Made by a program: the position numbers and the translations under genes. The notes under the pieces were generated by a model. That model did not search any database, was not told where the DNA came from, and was given only the letters and a program-made list of their open reading frames with translations. Below are positions 34,791-47,477 of a stretch of DNA of 64,000 bases, one piece after another. Source of the stretch: Omphalotus guepiniiformis (Eukaryota; Basidiomycota; Agaricomycetes; Agaricales; Omphalotaceae); assembly GCA_028554645.1 (NCBI GenBank), contig JAQOOI010000064.1:1922001-1986000 (forward strand), in the 5' to 3' direction. Within the stretch, counting starts at the first letter, position 1; the number at the start of each line of letters is the position of its first letter.

Positions 34791-35452
34791 GGGCTGTGGA
34801 TTGAGCTGCTTCAGGACGTGACAGTTCTGCCTCTGCCTCCTCGACGCCCGACAGCGTGTGGGCAGGATTGACACGTCCTAGCACCCATTCCTTGAACCCC
34901 GCTCAAAATTGCTTAACATCGACGCCACTGCTCGTGGTCAATATTGCGTTTCCCCCGCCATTGACGCATTCATGCCTTATCTAGAAGCTGAAGGCTAAGT
35001 TATTCTTTCACATTCATCTGACCCCACACAACGTTGTGTATGTATCTCTTGTGCTTTCTGCTAACCTTTTCAAGCTCCTGGCGTTCTTCGCTTTTTTATC
35101 GCGGTCGTCGGCTTTCGATTATGTGAGGAAAGGAGTTATTTGCTTGTGGCACGGGTGCCGTGGAAAGCCTGCCCTTCGAAAAGTATTTTCACCGTCTGGT
35201 TTCACCCGTAGTAAATACTGTATATCAATACCCTGTATATCAATTCTCGTCAATGTTTGGATTTCTTGAATTCCTAGTTGTCAGTCTGAGATCTGAGTCA
35301 CTCAGCACCATACTGCGCAAGATCAATTATCGCAATAAGCGGTTCACACCTTCTAACTTCATATACTCATAGTGCGCTGAGCCTGGATACGCGCTCAGAC
35401 AGTGACGCTGACGCTGACACAAGTAGGGCACTACGCTTCGAGTCCGTCCGTC
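34791..35452. promoter_or_regulatory. Gap before the SCYL2-like gene
   Basis: Contains a short direct repeat, CTGTATATCAAT, at about 35218 and 35233, and a tandem TGACGC-type repeat (about 35400-35420) close to the next start. No coding region is supported. Confidence 0.4.
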
Positions 35453-38400
35453 ATGTTTGCAGCAGCTACCTCATTTTTCGCGCGAACCAATATATCTCAA
35501 TCCTACAATTTCGGTGGCAGTTCTTCGTCCAACTCAGGAAGCAGGTCATCTACACCTGGCCCTCACAGCCCTGGGCCAACTGGCGGTACCTTCTCTGCAT
35601 CATTCACGCCAACCATAGTCATAGGGCTATGGAAAGTACAAAGTGCGAGCCATAAAGTGACTAATAAGCGGGTATCGGTATGGAGCTTCGACAAAAGGGG
35701 ACCGGACATGGAAAGATTAGGGCCGTTGGCTAAGGAAAGGACACTGGAAGTCTTGAAGGCGGAGGTGCGTATTTCGTTCGGTGACTTTTCACCATGAATA
35801 CCGAACAATTGCTGAAGTTTTATGATTGCTATCAAACTAGGCTTCTGCGCTCAGTAGGCTTAGACATCCTTCAATTTTAGGTGACTTCTGTTCGTGCTAC
35901 AAGCAAGTTTACCCCATGCTTACGAGGTAGATCTCTAGAGATGGTCGAGCCCCTCGAGGAAACACGGAACGAGCTGATATTTGCTACCGAGCCTCTACTA
36001 TCCTCACTAGAGCTTGCTATACCGGGGTACGGAAAATATGCGTCGCTTGTAGAGCTTGATGAGGTTGAGGTGAGTCAAAGATTTAAACAATGTATGAGAG
36101 ACTGCTGGGTCTGACACCCACCCGTAGATTCAGAAGGGCATTCTTCAAATCTGCAAGGGACTCTCATTCCTGCATTCATCGGCGCAAGTAATTCATTCCA
36201 ACCTGTGTCTGGAGAGCATCATAATCAACAGTGCTGTTCGTGATGACTTTCTAGTATAGTATTTCCTCGCTGATGGCTAACCCACAGGGAGATTGGAAGA
36301 TATCCGGACTAGGATTGACAATCCCTTTATTACAGCCCAATGGCACCGCGACACGCTGGGAGTTCCCTACTTTCGACGGAAGAGTGCCAAGTTATATCCA
36401 ACGATCGTTTGACTATATGGGTGCGCGAGACAGGTCGATACTGCCCGTTTTAGTCCTGACAGTCTACTTCAGCACCCGAGTACGCACTTGACGAAATGCT
36501 AGTAACCGCGTCGGATGTGTACTCCCTCGGATGTATCCTCTACGCAGTACACTGCAAAGGTAGTCCGCCTTTCAAAACGCATGGGAATTTGTCTGGACTT
36601 CGAGAAAACGCTGGTCGGGCAGTACCCGGACTTGAAAGACTGGATCCGGACTTGCAGTGTAAATATCATCTCTCCGTCCAGTTTCTTCGCTCACATTCTT
36701 CGACAGTCCCTCTTACGATCTTTAATAACCCGGCATCATACTGGGCGACCAAGTCCTTCATCGTTACCTTCAGATCCATTCTTTTCATCCTTGCCAATAT
36801 CGACCCTCAATTTCTTGGATCGGTCAAACTTTACTGCAAAGACGCGAGAGGAGAAGATATCGTTCATGAAAGGTCTAACAGGTGTTCTTGATAAATTTTC
36901 TGAAGGTCTAAGGACAAGAAAGATTCTACCGTCACTTCTGGAGGAGGTAAGCATAAATATTGGGTGACAACAGACACGACATATTCTGAATTCATGCCGT
37001 CGCAATTTCATAGATGAAAGACACACATCTTCTTCCATATATTCTTCCCAATGTGTTCTCTATTGCAACTGCCTTGTCCCCGACTCAGTTCGCCGCCTTG
37101 GTCCTGCCAAGTCTAAAGCCCTTGTTTACGATAAAGGAGCCTCCTGCCAACATGCTCACGCTTCTTGATAATCTCACAATGCTCCAAAGCAAGACTGAGA
37201 AGACTGTCTTTCGGACCGGTGAGTTTCAATCAACTCTCGGCAAGGCAAGTCCATCTAACGCGCGGCTTCGAAAGAGGTTTTGCCTTTAGTCTACAATGCA
37301 CTTGAATCTGAACATGCTGTTGTAAGTTGCTGTACTTCGGTCTTTATAATTAGGCTAATCGATCCGGAGGTTCAAGAAAGAGCGTTGAAGATCGTTCCAG
37401 AGCTGTGCGAAACCATTGATTACGCGGAGGTGCAAGGCGTCCTGTTTCCTCGAGTTGCGGTAGGTGTATCATTTCTTCAATCGTTGTGAGATGCTGATGT
37501 GGCCTGTCTTCTAGCTCGTATTCACCAAGACTCGAATACTATCGGTCAAAGTAGCTACGCTTGCGACATTTCTGGTCATGGTGAAAACTCTTGATAAAGT
37601 GAGCTAGCTGCGAGCTTGACGTTCTGTGTTCGAGCCAGTTACTAACGCATGGCATTTTTTAGACAAGTTTAACACAAAAGTTAGTTCCCCTGCTCTCGAA
37701 GATCAGAACAAAAGAACCGGCTGTCATGGCGCGTTATGTTGAAGTATTCTATCCGAATAATTTGCTAATCGCTCCATATAGATGGCTACATTATCTGTCC
37801 AGGAAGCTATGGGCTTCAAGGTGGATAGGGAAGCTGTCGCTACTCTTGTATTACCCCAGTTATGGGCGATGTCCATGGGTCCTCGTAAGTCATTTTAGTT
37901 CCTATTATTTGTTGGCTGGGTGCTCATCTGTCTGAAATAGTCCTCACAGTGGAGCAATTTCAAAGGTTCATGATGGTTATACGCACGTTAGGTGACCGGG
38001 TAGAGAAGGAACATAATCAATTCCTTCGTGATTCCCAGAGGCTAGACGACCGATCAACTACCGTTCTGAATGGTGGGACATCAACTCAAGTTCTCACTGG
38101 TTCTGTAGACTTTGCTAGTCTCGTTGGAAGCGCCGCAGGAAATGGTGTCCAGACTCACGGGACAGGGAGTACTGCCGCTGGAGCAGAAAAGACTCAGTCC
38201 TGGGATGACGATGTCTGGGGAAGTATCTTCAACGATGACGTGAGCTGAAAGGACTTTTCTGTTTCTGAAGGTGATGTTAATACATATTTTGAATATACAG
38301 GCCACAAGTACACCGAAATTTGCTACACCTCCACCACATGCCTTGCCGTCAATTTCCGGAATATCTACTCAAACTGTTCCTGCTTCACCGAAGCAAAGCA

Positions 38401-38879
38401 ATCCAGTACAGCCTTTACGATTGGGCAATGCACGCACTGCTTCCTCGTCGAGCTCTTTCACCGCGTCGCCTCCGCAAAAAGCTAGCAATCTCTCATTTAG
38501 TTCCTTCCCAACACTCCAACCAAACACGACCGGCACTTCTCCATCTTCATCCCCGGCATGGGCCGCTTCCTCATCAAGCTCTTTTACGACCGGCACTTCA
38601 TCTATGTCTCCAGCAATACAGCCCCCGAAACCGAACTACGACATTTCACTGCCCAGTGTAGCGCCTATGACGAGTAATACACCTTCACAAACGATTGGAC
38701 CTGGTCTATTTCCGACCTCATCAATGGCCCTTTCACCGACAATGATGAATTCCACGATGATAAGTCCCCCTGCCATGAATACTGTTCTTACCCCTTCCAG
38801 ACCCGCTCAACCATCGTGGACTAGCTCATCTCAGAAACTTTCGAAAAATGACTGGGGAGATTTTGATCCTCTTGCATGA
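35453..38879 (+). CDS. SCY1-like pseudokinase, SCYL2 / Ppk32 type
   Basis: Kinase-like protein of clathrin-coated vesicle and Golgi-endosome traffic. The N terminus MFAAATSFFARTNISQSYNF is followed by a Ser/Gly-rich linker, then the kinase-like fold: WKVQSASHKVTNKRVSVWSF, RLRHPSIL, MVEPLEETRNELIFATEPLL, GLSFLHSSAQVIHSNLCLES, GDWKISGLGL, TASDVYSLGCILYAVHCKG. Catalytic positions are lost: the HRD motif reads HSN and the DFG motif reads GLG, so it should be a pseudokinase. HEAT-like helical repeats follow (from about 36870). The Ser/Thr/Pro-rich tail ends WGDFDPLA; short motifs of this type bind coat or adaptor proteins. About 14 exons. Similar to human SCYL2 across the kinase fold. Confidence 0.87.
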
Positions 38880-39067
38880 CTGATACATGTATGTTCTTCC
38901 AATGTAGTAGATTTTTGGATACATAGCCTGTCTGTAGTATTCTGCAAACACAATACCGTAACATGTGTGTGAGCTGTCGTGATTGCATCGATGCAAAATG
39001 CTGCACATTATACCAATTCGTGGGTCTTCGTCCCGTAGTAGTAACAAGATACATATGCCAGAAATCC

Positions 39068-42000
39068 CTAGTTAGATTCAAGTGTGGAGGCAGACTCAAC
39101 ATCAAGTTTCTGCCCTGCCAACGCACGAACTGGTGATGCACTGACAATAGAATCATGACCCCTTAAAGCTCGTTCGTCCGTTTCATAGGGAATACTGTCG
39201 GGATTGATCTCAATATCAAGGATTGCCTTCAGTATTGCAAGTGCACCAGGCTTTGAGCAGACAGAATTTCCCTCTTTGCAGTAGCTACTGAGTACGCCTA
39301 AGGAGCAAAGTAAGTCGGCGTGCAACTATTATGACACGTAATTGCACCCACATTTTGCACACCCAGTGGACTCGATACAGTCGCACTTCTCTACTACGTC
39401 GTGGGCTTTGCGTAGAATATCGGAAACTGTATATGCTTGCACAGTCAAGATTTGTTGAATGTGAAACGCCCCCTGTCACACACCATTATCGAATGCTCTG
39501 GCAGCTGTGCCGCTACCTTTACCCACAGGGTCATATATAATCATTCTGGATATTGGGTGTAATGAAAATTACCATGAACATTTGAAAGCAGGGCTCACCT
39601 AGCCGGTCGTTTTCTACTTGACTCCTTTTTCATATATTCCTTTTCTGCTGCTTTACATTCCGTTTGAAGGTCTAAGCCCAAAGCAAACTGATTGATAAAC
39701 GCATGCTGAGCCGAGTGGATTGCCGCCGCCGGTTTGATTGATTTATCCCGGAGCAGGCGCAGCACTGACGTTGGGACGTCTATCCACATTCCAGTAGTTT
39801 CGTGAATCCATGGATCTGACTCTAAATCGACTGCATCCAGGATAACTGAGTGTCTGATCATACAACGTCAAGAATCAACTATTGAGACCATATGAGGACT
39901 CACCTCATTTTGAAGAAACCTGAAAAAAAATAATAAAAAATCCATTAGGTTCCCAAGAGATATGAGAGTGACAACGCTCTACCAAACACTTGGCAGAATA
40001 TCTCCACTCCTATAAAAACTTTACTGAGTTACAGAGTTTGCTCGCAGGTTGAACTACTCACTGCCATAGTAAGCAAGGTGAGGAGATCTTTTGAGTGCGC
40101 GGATACGGGAAGTTTGAAGAGCGTTGACATCTCTAGTAGAGTAGCTTATTAGCTAGGAGAGTAACGAGCCGAAAATACCTCACGTGAAATCTCTAATGCG
40201 GCGTGGTTAGGACGAAGAAGGCAGACGGAAACTCCATGACTCACCTTTGCTTTGTTACCCAGTTTACATCGGATTGTATCAATTTTACTATCTTGGTGTC
40301 GTGGTTGAGTTCTTTCACCTGCAAACAGTTGAAGCAATCTATTGAGGATACAAGAATAGGAGCAGATTTTCTTACAATGAAGGTCTTTCCTTGATGCATG
40401 AACTAAACGTGTGTCAGCAATCAAGTCAATACTTGAATAAAGATGAAGTAGGACTCACAACTCCGCCTTCATATACATCGTACATTGCTCGAGATATCTC
40501 TATTTCCTCCAAGATTGTGGCGGCTGCCACAGATGTCGTTACATCGACAAGAATATATCTATCTTCTTGAGTGCCGCCTAAACTTAGGATAAGTCATCGT
40601 GAGGTCAAGCTGTACATGAATGCACATACGGATAGACACATGTTTTGACGGGAAAGGTAAGTATTTAGTATTAGTATGATACCTGAATGAATTGATCTGA
40701 AATGTTTCAAAAGGCATAATTTGATTACACTTACCATCCTTCGTTGTCTTTTCGAAGCTTTGTATCACATATTTCTTTTGTCAGAGGGCCGAAATACTTT
40801 TCGTCTTCAAGACACATTGGCATCTCGTGTGCGGCGCACTGAAGATGTGCTGCATGCATCGGTTTAGTCACACATTGCTCGTTTGAAGTAGACGCGCATA
40901 CCTTCCAATATCACCTTATCATCAAGAGCAACGACAAGATCATCTGTGACTCCGTCGAATAATTCGTTTGAGTTCTTCAAGTAGTACTGATCTATTGGCA
41001 GACCCTCTGCAACAAAGACGGCCAACGAGTCACGGCATCGACGACCTGCTCTTCCTGCTTGTTGCCGCTGTAAATACGCTTGTCAATCAAACACATAGCG
41101 CTCATGGTTCACAAAGAAAAGGATAGCTACAAAGCTGGCGAGAGTTACGGGAAAACCTAACATTATCACAGCGTCCAATGCACCAATATCAACACCAAGT
41201 TCAAGAGCGTTTGTGGCGACTACCCCTAGAAGATGACCTGTGAATGCATCATGTTCTATTCGACGCCGATCCTACAAATTAGCTTAGACGATTGTTCAAC
41301 GTTCACCGAAACTAAGACTCACTTCAGCCGAGTACCCTAGAAGGCGGTGAGTACATAACTGTGCTGGATTCAAAACACCAAAACTAACCTCCACGGTATG
41401 CCTGTACCTTCTGAAGTATATCATGGCGTCCCTCGCTGCTTAGCTCGGTCCGAAGGGTCCTCATAGCCTAAGACAATGAGTAAATCTTGGTCTAGAACAA
41501 TTCTATAAAGCAGCTTACCAGCTCGCAGACTTTACGTATCTACAAGACAAGGAGTCTGAATATCACGGGTGGTTTACAAAGTATAGCACCGGAACCCACT
41601 TTACAAAAAAGGATCACACGAACTCCACGCTTCATTAAAAATCGCATCAGTCCTGTCGCTTCAGACAAGCAGCTATGTCGGCCCATGCCTCTATCTTCTT
41701 CATCGATGTACGGAGAGCGCCAAATGAGAAAGTCTTTAGGACCGGAAGGAGCACCGTCCTCCGTAACCACCTCAATTTGCTCGGGAGTTAGGCCGAAAAT
41801 GTTGGTCATATGTGCCCTAGGGTTCGCAATGGTAGCGCTACAGGAAACGAAGCGAATTCGCCTGTCTAAATGTATGGTAGTGAGTCGTTCATTACAGAAC
41901 TAAAACCTGAATGCATACTTCCGATGGCTGCACACACTCGGCGGAAGCGTCGCATGATTTGAGCAACATGGCTTGAATACAGAGGGATTTAAGTACACGG

Positions 42001-44209
42001 ATTTCTATGCAAATGCAATTTCCAACGTACCTTCCCAGAGTTCCATGATAATAGTGGAGTTCATCGACAACAAAAAGCTAGCGTCAAATCAGATATTGTT
42101 TGCTAATCGAATGTTGCTGCAATTTACTTTGAGACTCTTCAGGAAACTGAATGGTGATCAGCAACATAGTGAGCAGTCACTGATTCAAAAAAGTATTACC
42201 TTCTCCAGACCTCTTCGTGAGGCAAGACCGAGGCGTGAATCATGTCCTAAGAGTGAGTGCATCAATATTAGTGTGATGTTGACTTCAACAAGAAATGCAG
42301 TCACAAAGTTGGTGAATATGACCGAAGCTGACGCTCGTATGCCTGCAGGTGATGTAAGCTTCTGTATTGGCCCTCAAAAATGATATCAACCTGCTCTAAG
42401 CTCAGTAGGCGTGTCACCATCATACGTAGAAACCTCGATTGCATAAAAGAGATGAGCGTGGTGGTTTATTGGACTCGTAACAACTGACCTGTGTGCGCTC
42501 AAGACCGGGGCAAGCTAGAAGTAATTTTTCCACAGCGGCTTTTTGATCCTGCGCTAGTGCCTAATAGCCAACAGCATCATGCGCTATTAGTCCCATATTT
42601 GTGCGGCGGGAAAAGCATTACCTTTGTGGGATATACAAAGATAGCCCTAGCCTTGGGATTCTCCTGTAAAAATCGAAGTAGGGGAACCTTTCTTGGCGTC
42701 AAACAAGTGCGGCGAGCGGTCTCGACATGAACATGGTACCTGATATATTACGCTCTTTCCTGAAGCAGTACTTGTCGATACAACAACATCTTTGCCTTGT
42801 CCGAGTCCTTGAATAGCAGCGACCTGGTGGGAATACAGAGAGATTATTCCACGAGAGTCTCGCAGAGCTTGAAGTATTTCGTTTGAAAGCGGAGGCTCGA
42901 TTTCGGCTAAGACCTTTTTAGAATGCGATCCGTTGAGAATAGACTGGAGATTCACCCACCTGTTTGACCTTCCTTGGCGTCTACGGTCCTCCTTTCCACA
43001 ATCTGCTCGTTATACCAGCTTTGGCCTTGAAGTTCAGTAAGGATGTCATTCACTGAAGGTCGATTTGCGGAGTCAGGAATGGGCAAATTGTACGTTTCGT
43101 CGAATACTGATATATCTTGGTGTTCCGGATTCACGGGTATATGCGCCCGAGCGGCAGCCCGTAACAGATTGGCAGGATCGTCCAAAGCAGCTGTCGCTGC
43201 AATTAATCTTAAATCGCGACGAGCGGAATTGGTGAGCGAAGACAAAAGTGAACATAATATCTTACTCGTCGACCGCTTTCATGAACCGTTCGTTTCGCTT
43301 CTCTACGAGTTTCTTCGTAGCAGTAGGAGTTCTCACAGCGGGAACAAGATCACTCGTACTAGCTCATTTAAGATAAGGATATAATGTAGACGTAAGAGTT
43401 GAATGTCGTTACTGACCTTCCACCCGCCGGTTTCCCCTTCCAGTGCTCAGCAAACTCCAAAACTAGAACATGTTCAGATTCTCCCTTCGTACCAGAGCGT
43501 TCACGAGAAGTTGCGAAGGCGGAAAAATCCGGGGAGCGCTCTCTGATAGAGCTCGAATTTTCAGGGGCGTTGACGCGAATCTCGTTTCGAGGAACATACG
43601 CAAACTTGATGATCTCGGGTAAGAGGGCCCTATGAGACGAACTCGAGTCAATTTACTTCAGCGACATTGAGGCTTGAGCATACTTCAGCTCTGCCACTTG
43701 AGTCATGTCCAGCGGACTTCAAAGGTCAATAATTACCACCGATGAAACTGAAAAATCGTTTAACTAAGCTCACTGCTTAAGAATATTCTCCACGGACGAT
43801 CGGATAGCAGGAAAAGTGGTAGCAAGCTGTTTCCTCGACGACACGAAGGCAAGAACAGTATTGAGAGCCTATGAATTAAGCCAGTCCATATGGTACACAT
43901 TTAGTGAAGCATCCCAGTCTACCTTGAAGACCTGTTCTATAGGTTAAACGCGAAACAATACGGTAAAGGTTGTTGGCAAACTGGGTACCTTGAACAACTA
44001 TACATTATTCAGACTTGAGTGAATGGTGGTGAGAAGTAAGGACGGCATACAGAGTGAAAGTATTCCGGCCACTCGGGTTCTTGTTGCTTTTGCTTTCCTT
44101 TGAGATTTGAACTTCTCGCCTTCTTCACCTTCACGATCTTATCCTGTGTTTCAAAGCTTGAACTGCGGTCGCGCTTCTTCCTCATGGAGAATTTCGTCAC
44201 GTCGTCCAT
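39068..44209 (-). CDS. HRQ1: RecQ4-like DNA helicase Hrq1
   Basis: 3'-5' DNA helicase in interstrand cross-link repair and telomere maintenance. It starts MDDVTKFSMRKKRDRSSSFE (ATG at 44209), with a basic nuclear-type N terminus. Motifs in order: SLYSHQVAAIQGLGQGKDVV (Q-motif region), Walker A VSTSTASGKS, Walker B LFVVDELHYY (DELH box), motif III FVSCSAT, NALELGVDIGALDAV, and motif VI QQAGRAGRR near 41040. The C-terminal half includes a cysteine cluster (CDCIESTGCAKC near 39360, read across an intron) as expected for the DUF1998 zinc-binding domain. It ends ASTLESN. About 20 introns, the most of any gene here. The exon set agrees with a protein of about 1,100 residues. Confidence 0.9.
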
Positions 44210-44605
44210 CAGTCTTTAAGAGTTTGAGATTACTGGAATAACTTGGATTTACGACTTGGACTTATACGCGTCCCATAAAGGTTTCAGATGATAATGACGG
44301 AATGAAAGCGCTCCTTGGCACGTGAAGATGTGCCTTGCTCATTGATGAGCAATATTTACTATTAATACGCTGAGTACATACTGTATATTCTATTTGTTGG
44401 AAGCTCTGAGAGAATCATCGACAAGCCAAGTAGCTCATAAAAGCGCTCGTACTCGTATCCTATAGAGAACAAGTTGAATCGAAAATAATGATATTAAAAG
44501 ATATCTGGCCATGTGCCAGTGAAGCGTATGAGCATAGATGAGCATACAATGATCTAGTCTATGTGAACAGAATGAACAGATCTAATATTACGAAAAGAAG
44601 GGAGT
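44210..44605. promoter_or_regulatory. HRQ1 upstream region
   Basis: The promoter of HRQ1, which also holds the 3' end of the hydrolase gene. A CACGTG hexamer lies at 44319-44324, 110 bp ahead of the HRQ1 ATG (bHLH-type core). No ORF is supported. Confidence 0.45.
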
Positions 44606-45945
44606 TTAGAAGGTCGAGAAACGGGTTGAAGGTGACGACTCGGCAGCGAGCTTTTCCTGCTGAACTCGCTCTCTACCATCTTTGAAGACCCGCTCCAGCA
44701 GTAAGTTGAACTGTTGCTTCCTCTGTGCGTGAATGGCATGTCCTGTGTTTTCCCATTGCACCAGTTCAGCCTCAGCCATGTGCGCTTTAATATGCAGGCT
44801 ATTGTTTGGGTCGACCAGATGGTCCATGTCACCGGTGAGGATGAGTACCTTCGGAATTGATTTGGATATCTGACGCAAGCGCGCGGGGGAGACATGGTGA
44901 GTCAGCCCTGCGCACATCTGTGAGAGAGCACCTATGAGGGTTTGTGGTTTTGCTACCTCAATCCTCTGCCGGGTGTACTGGTTACAAAATTAGAGCACAG
45001 CTACATATACCTCGCAGACCCAAAGGAACTCACTTCAAACTCGATTTCGCGATTTGTGCGACCATCAGGGTCACCCTCAGCTATCTCGTCAAGCCACGAA
45101 GTAGGATACACCATGTCTTGAATCAAGGGTATCTTTGCTGCGATGTCCTTGATGAAAGTCACTCTAAAAATATCGTCTTAGCCGACGAGTGAATGCCACA
45201 TCGACAAGAAGCACTGACCTAGCAAGAGTCACCAGCCCTTTCCACTACGATCACATCTGTCAGTTCCTCATAAACCAGAGAAGGCACGTTATTTCCTCCT
45301 ACCGGCGGAAAATTTGACCATGGATGCCCGCCAGCCGTCGTAACGGCTAGGGTCAAAGATACAATTCGCTCTGGGATCCGAATGGCTAGCTCTGGAACGG
45401 AATCAGATGTGCGTCACGAACTTGAATCCACGATCGTACCTTGAGCAATCATACCACCGAGCGACCCTCCAACGACATGTATACTGCGAGTCTCCGTCCA
45501 CCCAACATAGTTCAGCAGAGTGATAGCATCTTCAGCCATGCCACTCGTTCTGTTGGATTCGTCAGTGTTTCTTCCCATCACGCTGGCATTCACGGACTAA
45601 CGTATACGGCCCTCGCGGTACACCGCTGTTTCCAACACCTCTATTATCGAAAACCAGAGCAGAACATTCAGATAGACTGCCAAAATGTTTAACCTGAGGT
45701 GCCCATGAGAACGAGCTGCTGTTTAAACTGTGTAGTACTGAGCAATCAGGTCTGCGACGTTGCAAAGCGGGCGCCTCCACATACCCCATGATGAATAAGA
45801 CCTTTTCTGGCCCTGTACCATGTTGTTCATAGTAAAGGGAGTGGCTTTCGAAAGGGTCGCCTTTATTTCGGATAGCTGTTACTGGGCAGAGGCCTTTACG
45901 CGCACAAGTCGCAGGATCGAATATAGTCGGAAGAATTTCAGTCAT
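44606..45945 (-). CDS. Alpha/beta hydrolase
   Basis: Serine hydrolase of the alpha/beta fold. Start MTEILPTIFDPATCARKGLC at 45945. Motifs: LYYEQHGTGPEKVLFIMG (first strands, oxyanion side), then after an intron LNSSSFSWAPQVKHFG, ALVFDNRGVGNSGVPRGPYT, the nucleophile elbow VVGGSLGGMIAQ (GxSxG), VLILTGDMDHLVDP (acid) and ENTGHAIHAQR (His). All three catalytic positions are present. Six or more introns. The reading frame stays open upstream of the chosen ATG but shows no family features there. It ends ESSPSTRFSTF. Divergent from the membrane-protein gene with 211 bp between starts. Substrate unknown. Confidence 0.87.
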
Positions 45946-46156
45946 CGTAAGAATTGCCGCCCGGCAATTGATGCTAGTTATAAAGTCGGAATTAGCCCAG
46001 ACGCTCTTGAAGTACTTCAGTTCAACGCCCATTGCTTTGAACGCCAACACTGCCGGTGTCTTCAGTTCGGAAGCATAATAATGTCGTCCATAACTACAAG
46101 ATTTACTCGTCAGTTTTCTCTTACTAATTACTTGCACTTCGCTAATACTCCGGCTT

Positions 46157-47185
46157 TTGTCAGATGTGGTTGTTCCTTTCCTCGTTTTCCCTGTTCTTGC
46201 AACTCTTGCCTTCAAAATGATAGTTGGACATGCAGATCAATCGGGCTTGAGTGAAAAGCTTAATTCTCATTGCACACCGCTATCCTCTGGAAACGAACTA
46301 CCATACCTCCTTTCGTATACGGGCATCTCTGCTGTCGACGTCGGTCTATGTAACCTTGTCGCCTTCTTTCACGCGTCTTTCACACCGACTGTGACCCCCT
46401 TCTTGATGTACTTTCTTATTCAAGCTGCGCCCATCTCTGCATGCACTGCCCTTGAGTCTTGCAGACAGAAACGGTCTTTCGTCATCGCGTTTCCTGTGAT
46501 ATTCGGTATAATGATGCAGACTCTTACGTTCGGCGTAACGTTTTGCGTCTACTGGCTTCTATTCATTGTATCTGGCGCAGCGCAGCTATCCGCCGAAGGT
46601 ATAACGACGAGAGTCACCAAGGCCCATGTAGAAGCTGTAATCTTCGGATTGTTTATTGGGATGCTCGTACCAACTGCTTGCATGTTGGGTCTCGAAGACC
46701 CGCATGTGACTGCAATTTGGCAAATTTTCCCTGTCATTGCATCCGTGGCTCAAGCATCGCATCTGATGTTTAGATCACCAGCAAACTACCCTGAGTCAGG
46801 ATATGGGATCATTCGTGTGCTATACATTGGTCTGTTCGTTCTCGGGTCTTCCACCCACCTTGCGGTTGTGCTCCCGAAGAGCGCGGCCGAACTGCAAACA
46901 TTTTTCCTGCCATCCATCAGTGTTTTACCAAAATCTACCTCACTCGAACTCCAGGCTCTCGATCTTTTGCAATGGGACATGACATTTGGATTAGCTTCTT
47001 CTTTACTGGGTACTCTGTGGTTTGCCAAAACGTTCAAGCAGTTTTTCTGTCTGTTAGGCTGGAATCTGTTTGCTTTGCCCCTGTTCGGCCCTGGTGCTGC
47101 CTTCTCCGCGTCGGCTCTATGGCGAGAAGCATCCCTGCACACTGAGCCAGCTCAGGGTGTTATAAAATCTGTCAAATCTCAATGA
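46157..47185 (+). CDS. Single-exon multi-pass membrane protein, uncharacterised
   Basis: A 342-residue integral membrane protein with no intron. Hydrophobic segments include VVVPFLVFPVLATLAFKMIV, VIAFPVIFGIMMQTLTFGVT, VYWLLFIVSGAAQLS, AVIFGLFIGMLVPTACMLGL, IIRVLYIGLFVLGSSTHLAV, FGLASSLLGTLWFAKTF and LLGWNLFALPLFGPGAAFS, so seven or eight passes. The layout (SYTGISAVDVGLCNLVAFFH, MYFLIQAAPISACTALESC, then FPVIFG) resembles membrane proteins seen near fungal specialised-metabolite genes, but I do not know a reaction. Codon use is not obviously different. Lack of introns is unusual among its neighbours. It sits between a hydrolase and a DUF3445 gene. Confidence 0.8.
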   Translation: MSDVVVPFLVFPVLATLAFKMIVGHADQSGLSEKLNSHCTPLSSGNELPYLLSYTGISAVDVGLCNLVAFFHASFTPTVTPFLMYFLIQAAPISACTALESCRQKRSFVIAFPVIFGIMMQTLTFGVTFCVYWLLFIVSGAAQLSAEGITTRVTKAHVEAVIFGLFIGMLVPTACMLGLEDPHVTAIWQIFPVIASVAQASHLMFRSPANYPESGYGIIRVLYIGLFVLGSSTHLAVVLPKSAAELQTFFLPSISVLPKSTSLELQALDLLQWDMTFGLASSLLGTLWFAKTFKQFFCLLGWNLFALPLFGPGAAFSASALWREASLHTEPAQGVIKSVKSQ

Positions 47186-47477
47186 CTGTTCCGCTTCCTT
47201 ATCGTATATGGCAATTCGAATGCAATGTACGCAGTGTTCTTGTACTATCAGTCAATCAAGGAACTACTGTCTCATCGAATACCCGGAGTGGGTTTGAGGC
47301 TGATTGTCATGCAGCTTCCGACTTGTGTACCCCAAGCACAGTCATCTTGCAGAGTCGGCGAAGCAACAGATACATCTTTTCGTTACTGATGACATGTCCT
47401 AACTCCAGGTCGAAAACTGACATTGATGTTCTTTCTCCTGGCGTAGCACATACAGTAATCCTACAAACCCCCACCCA

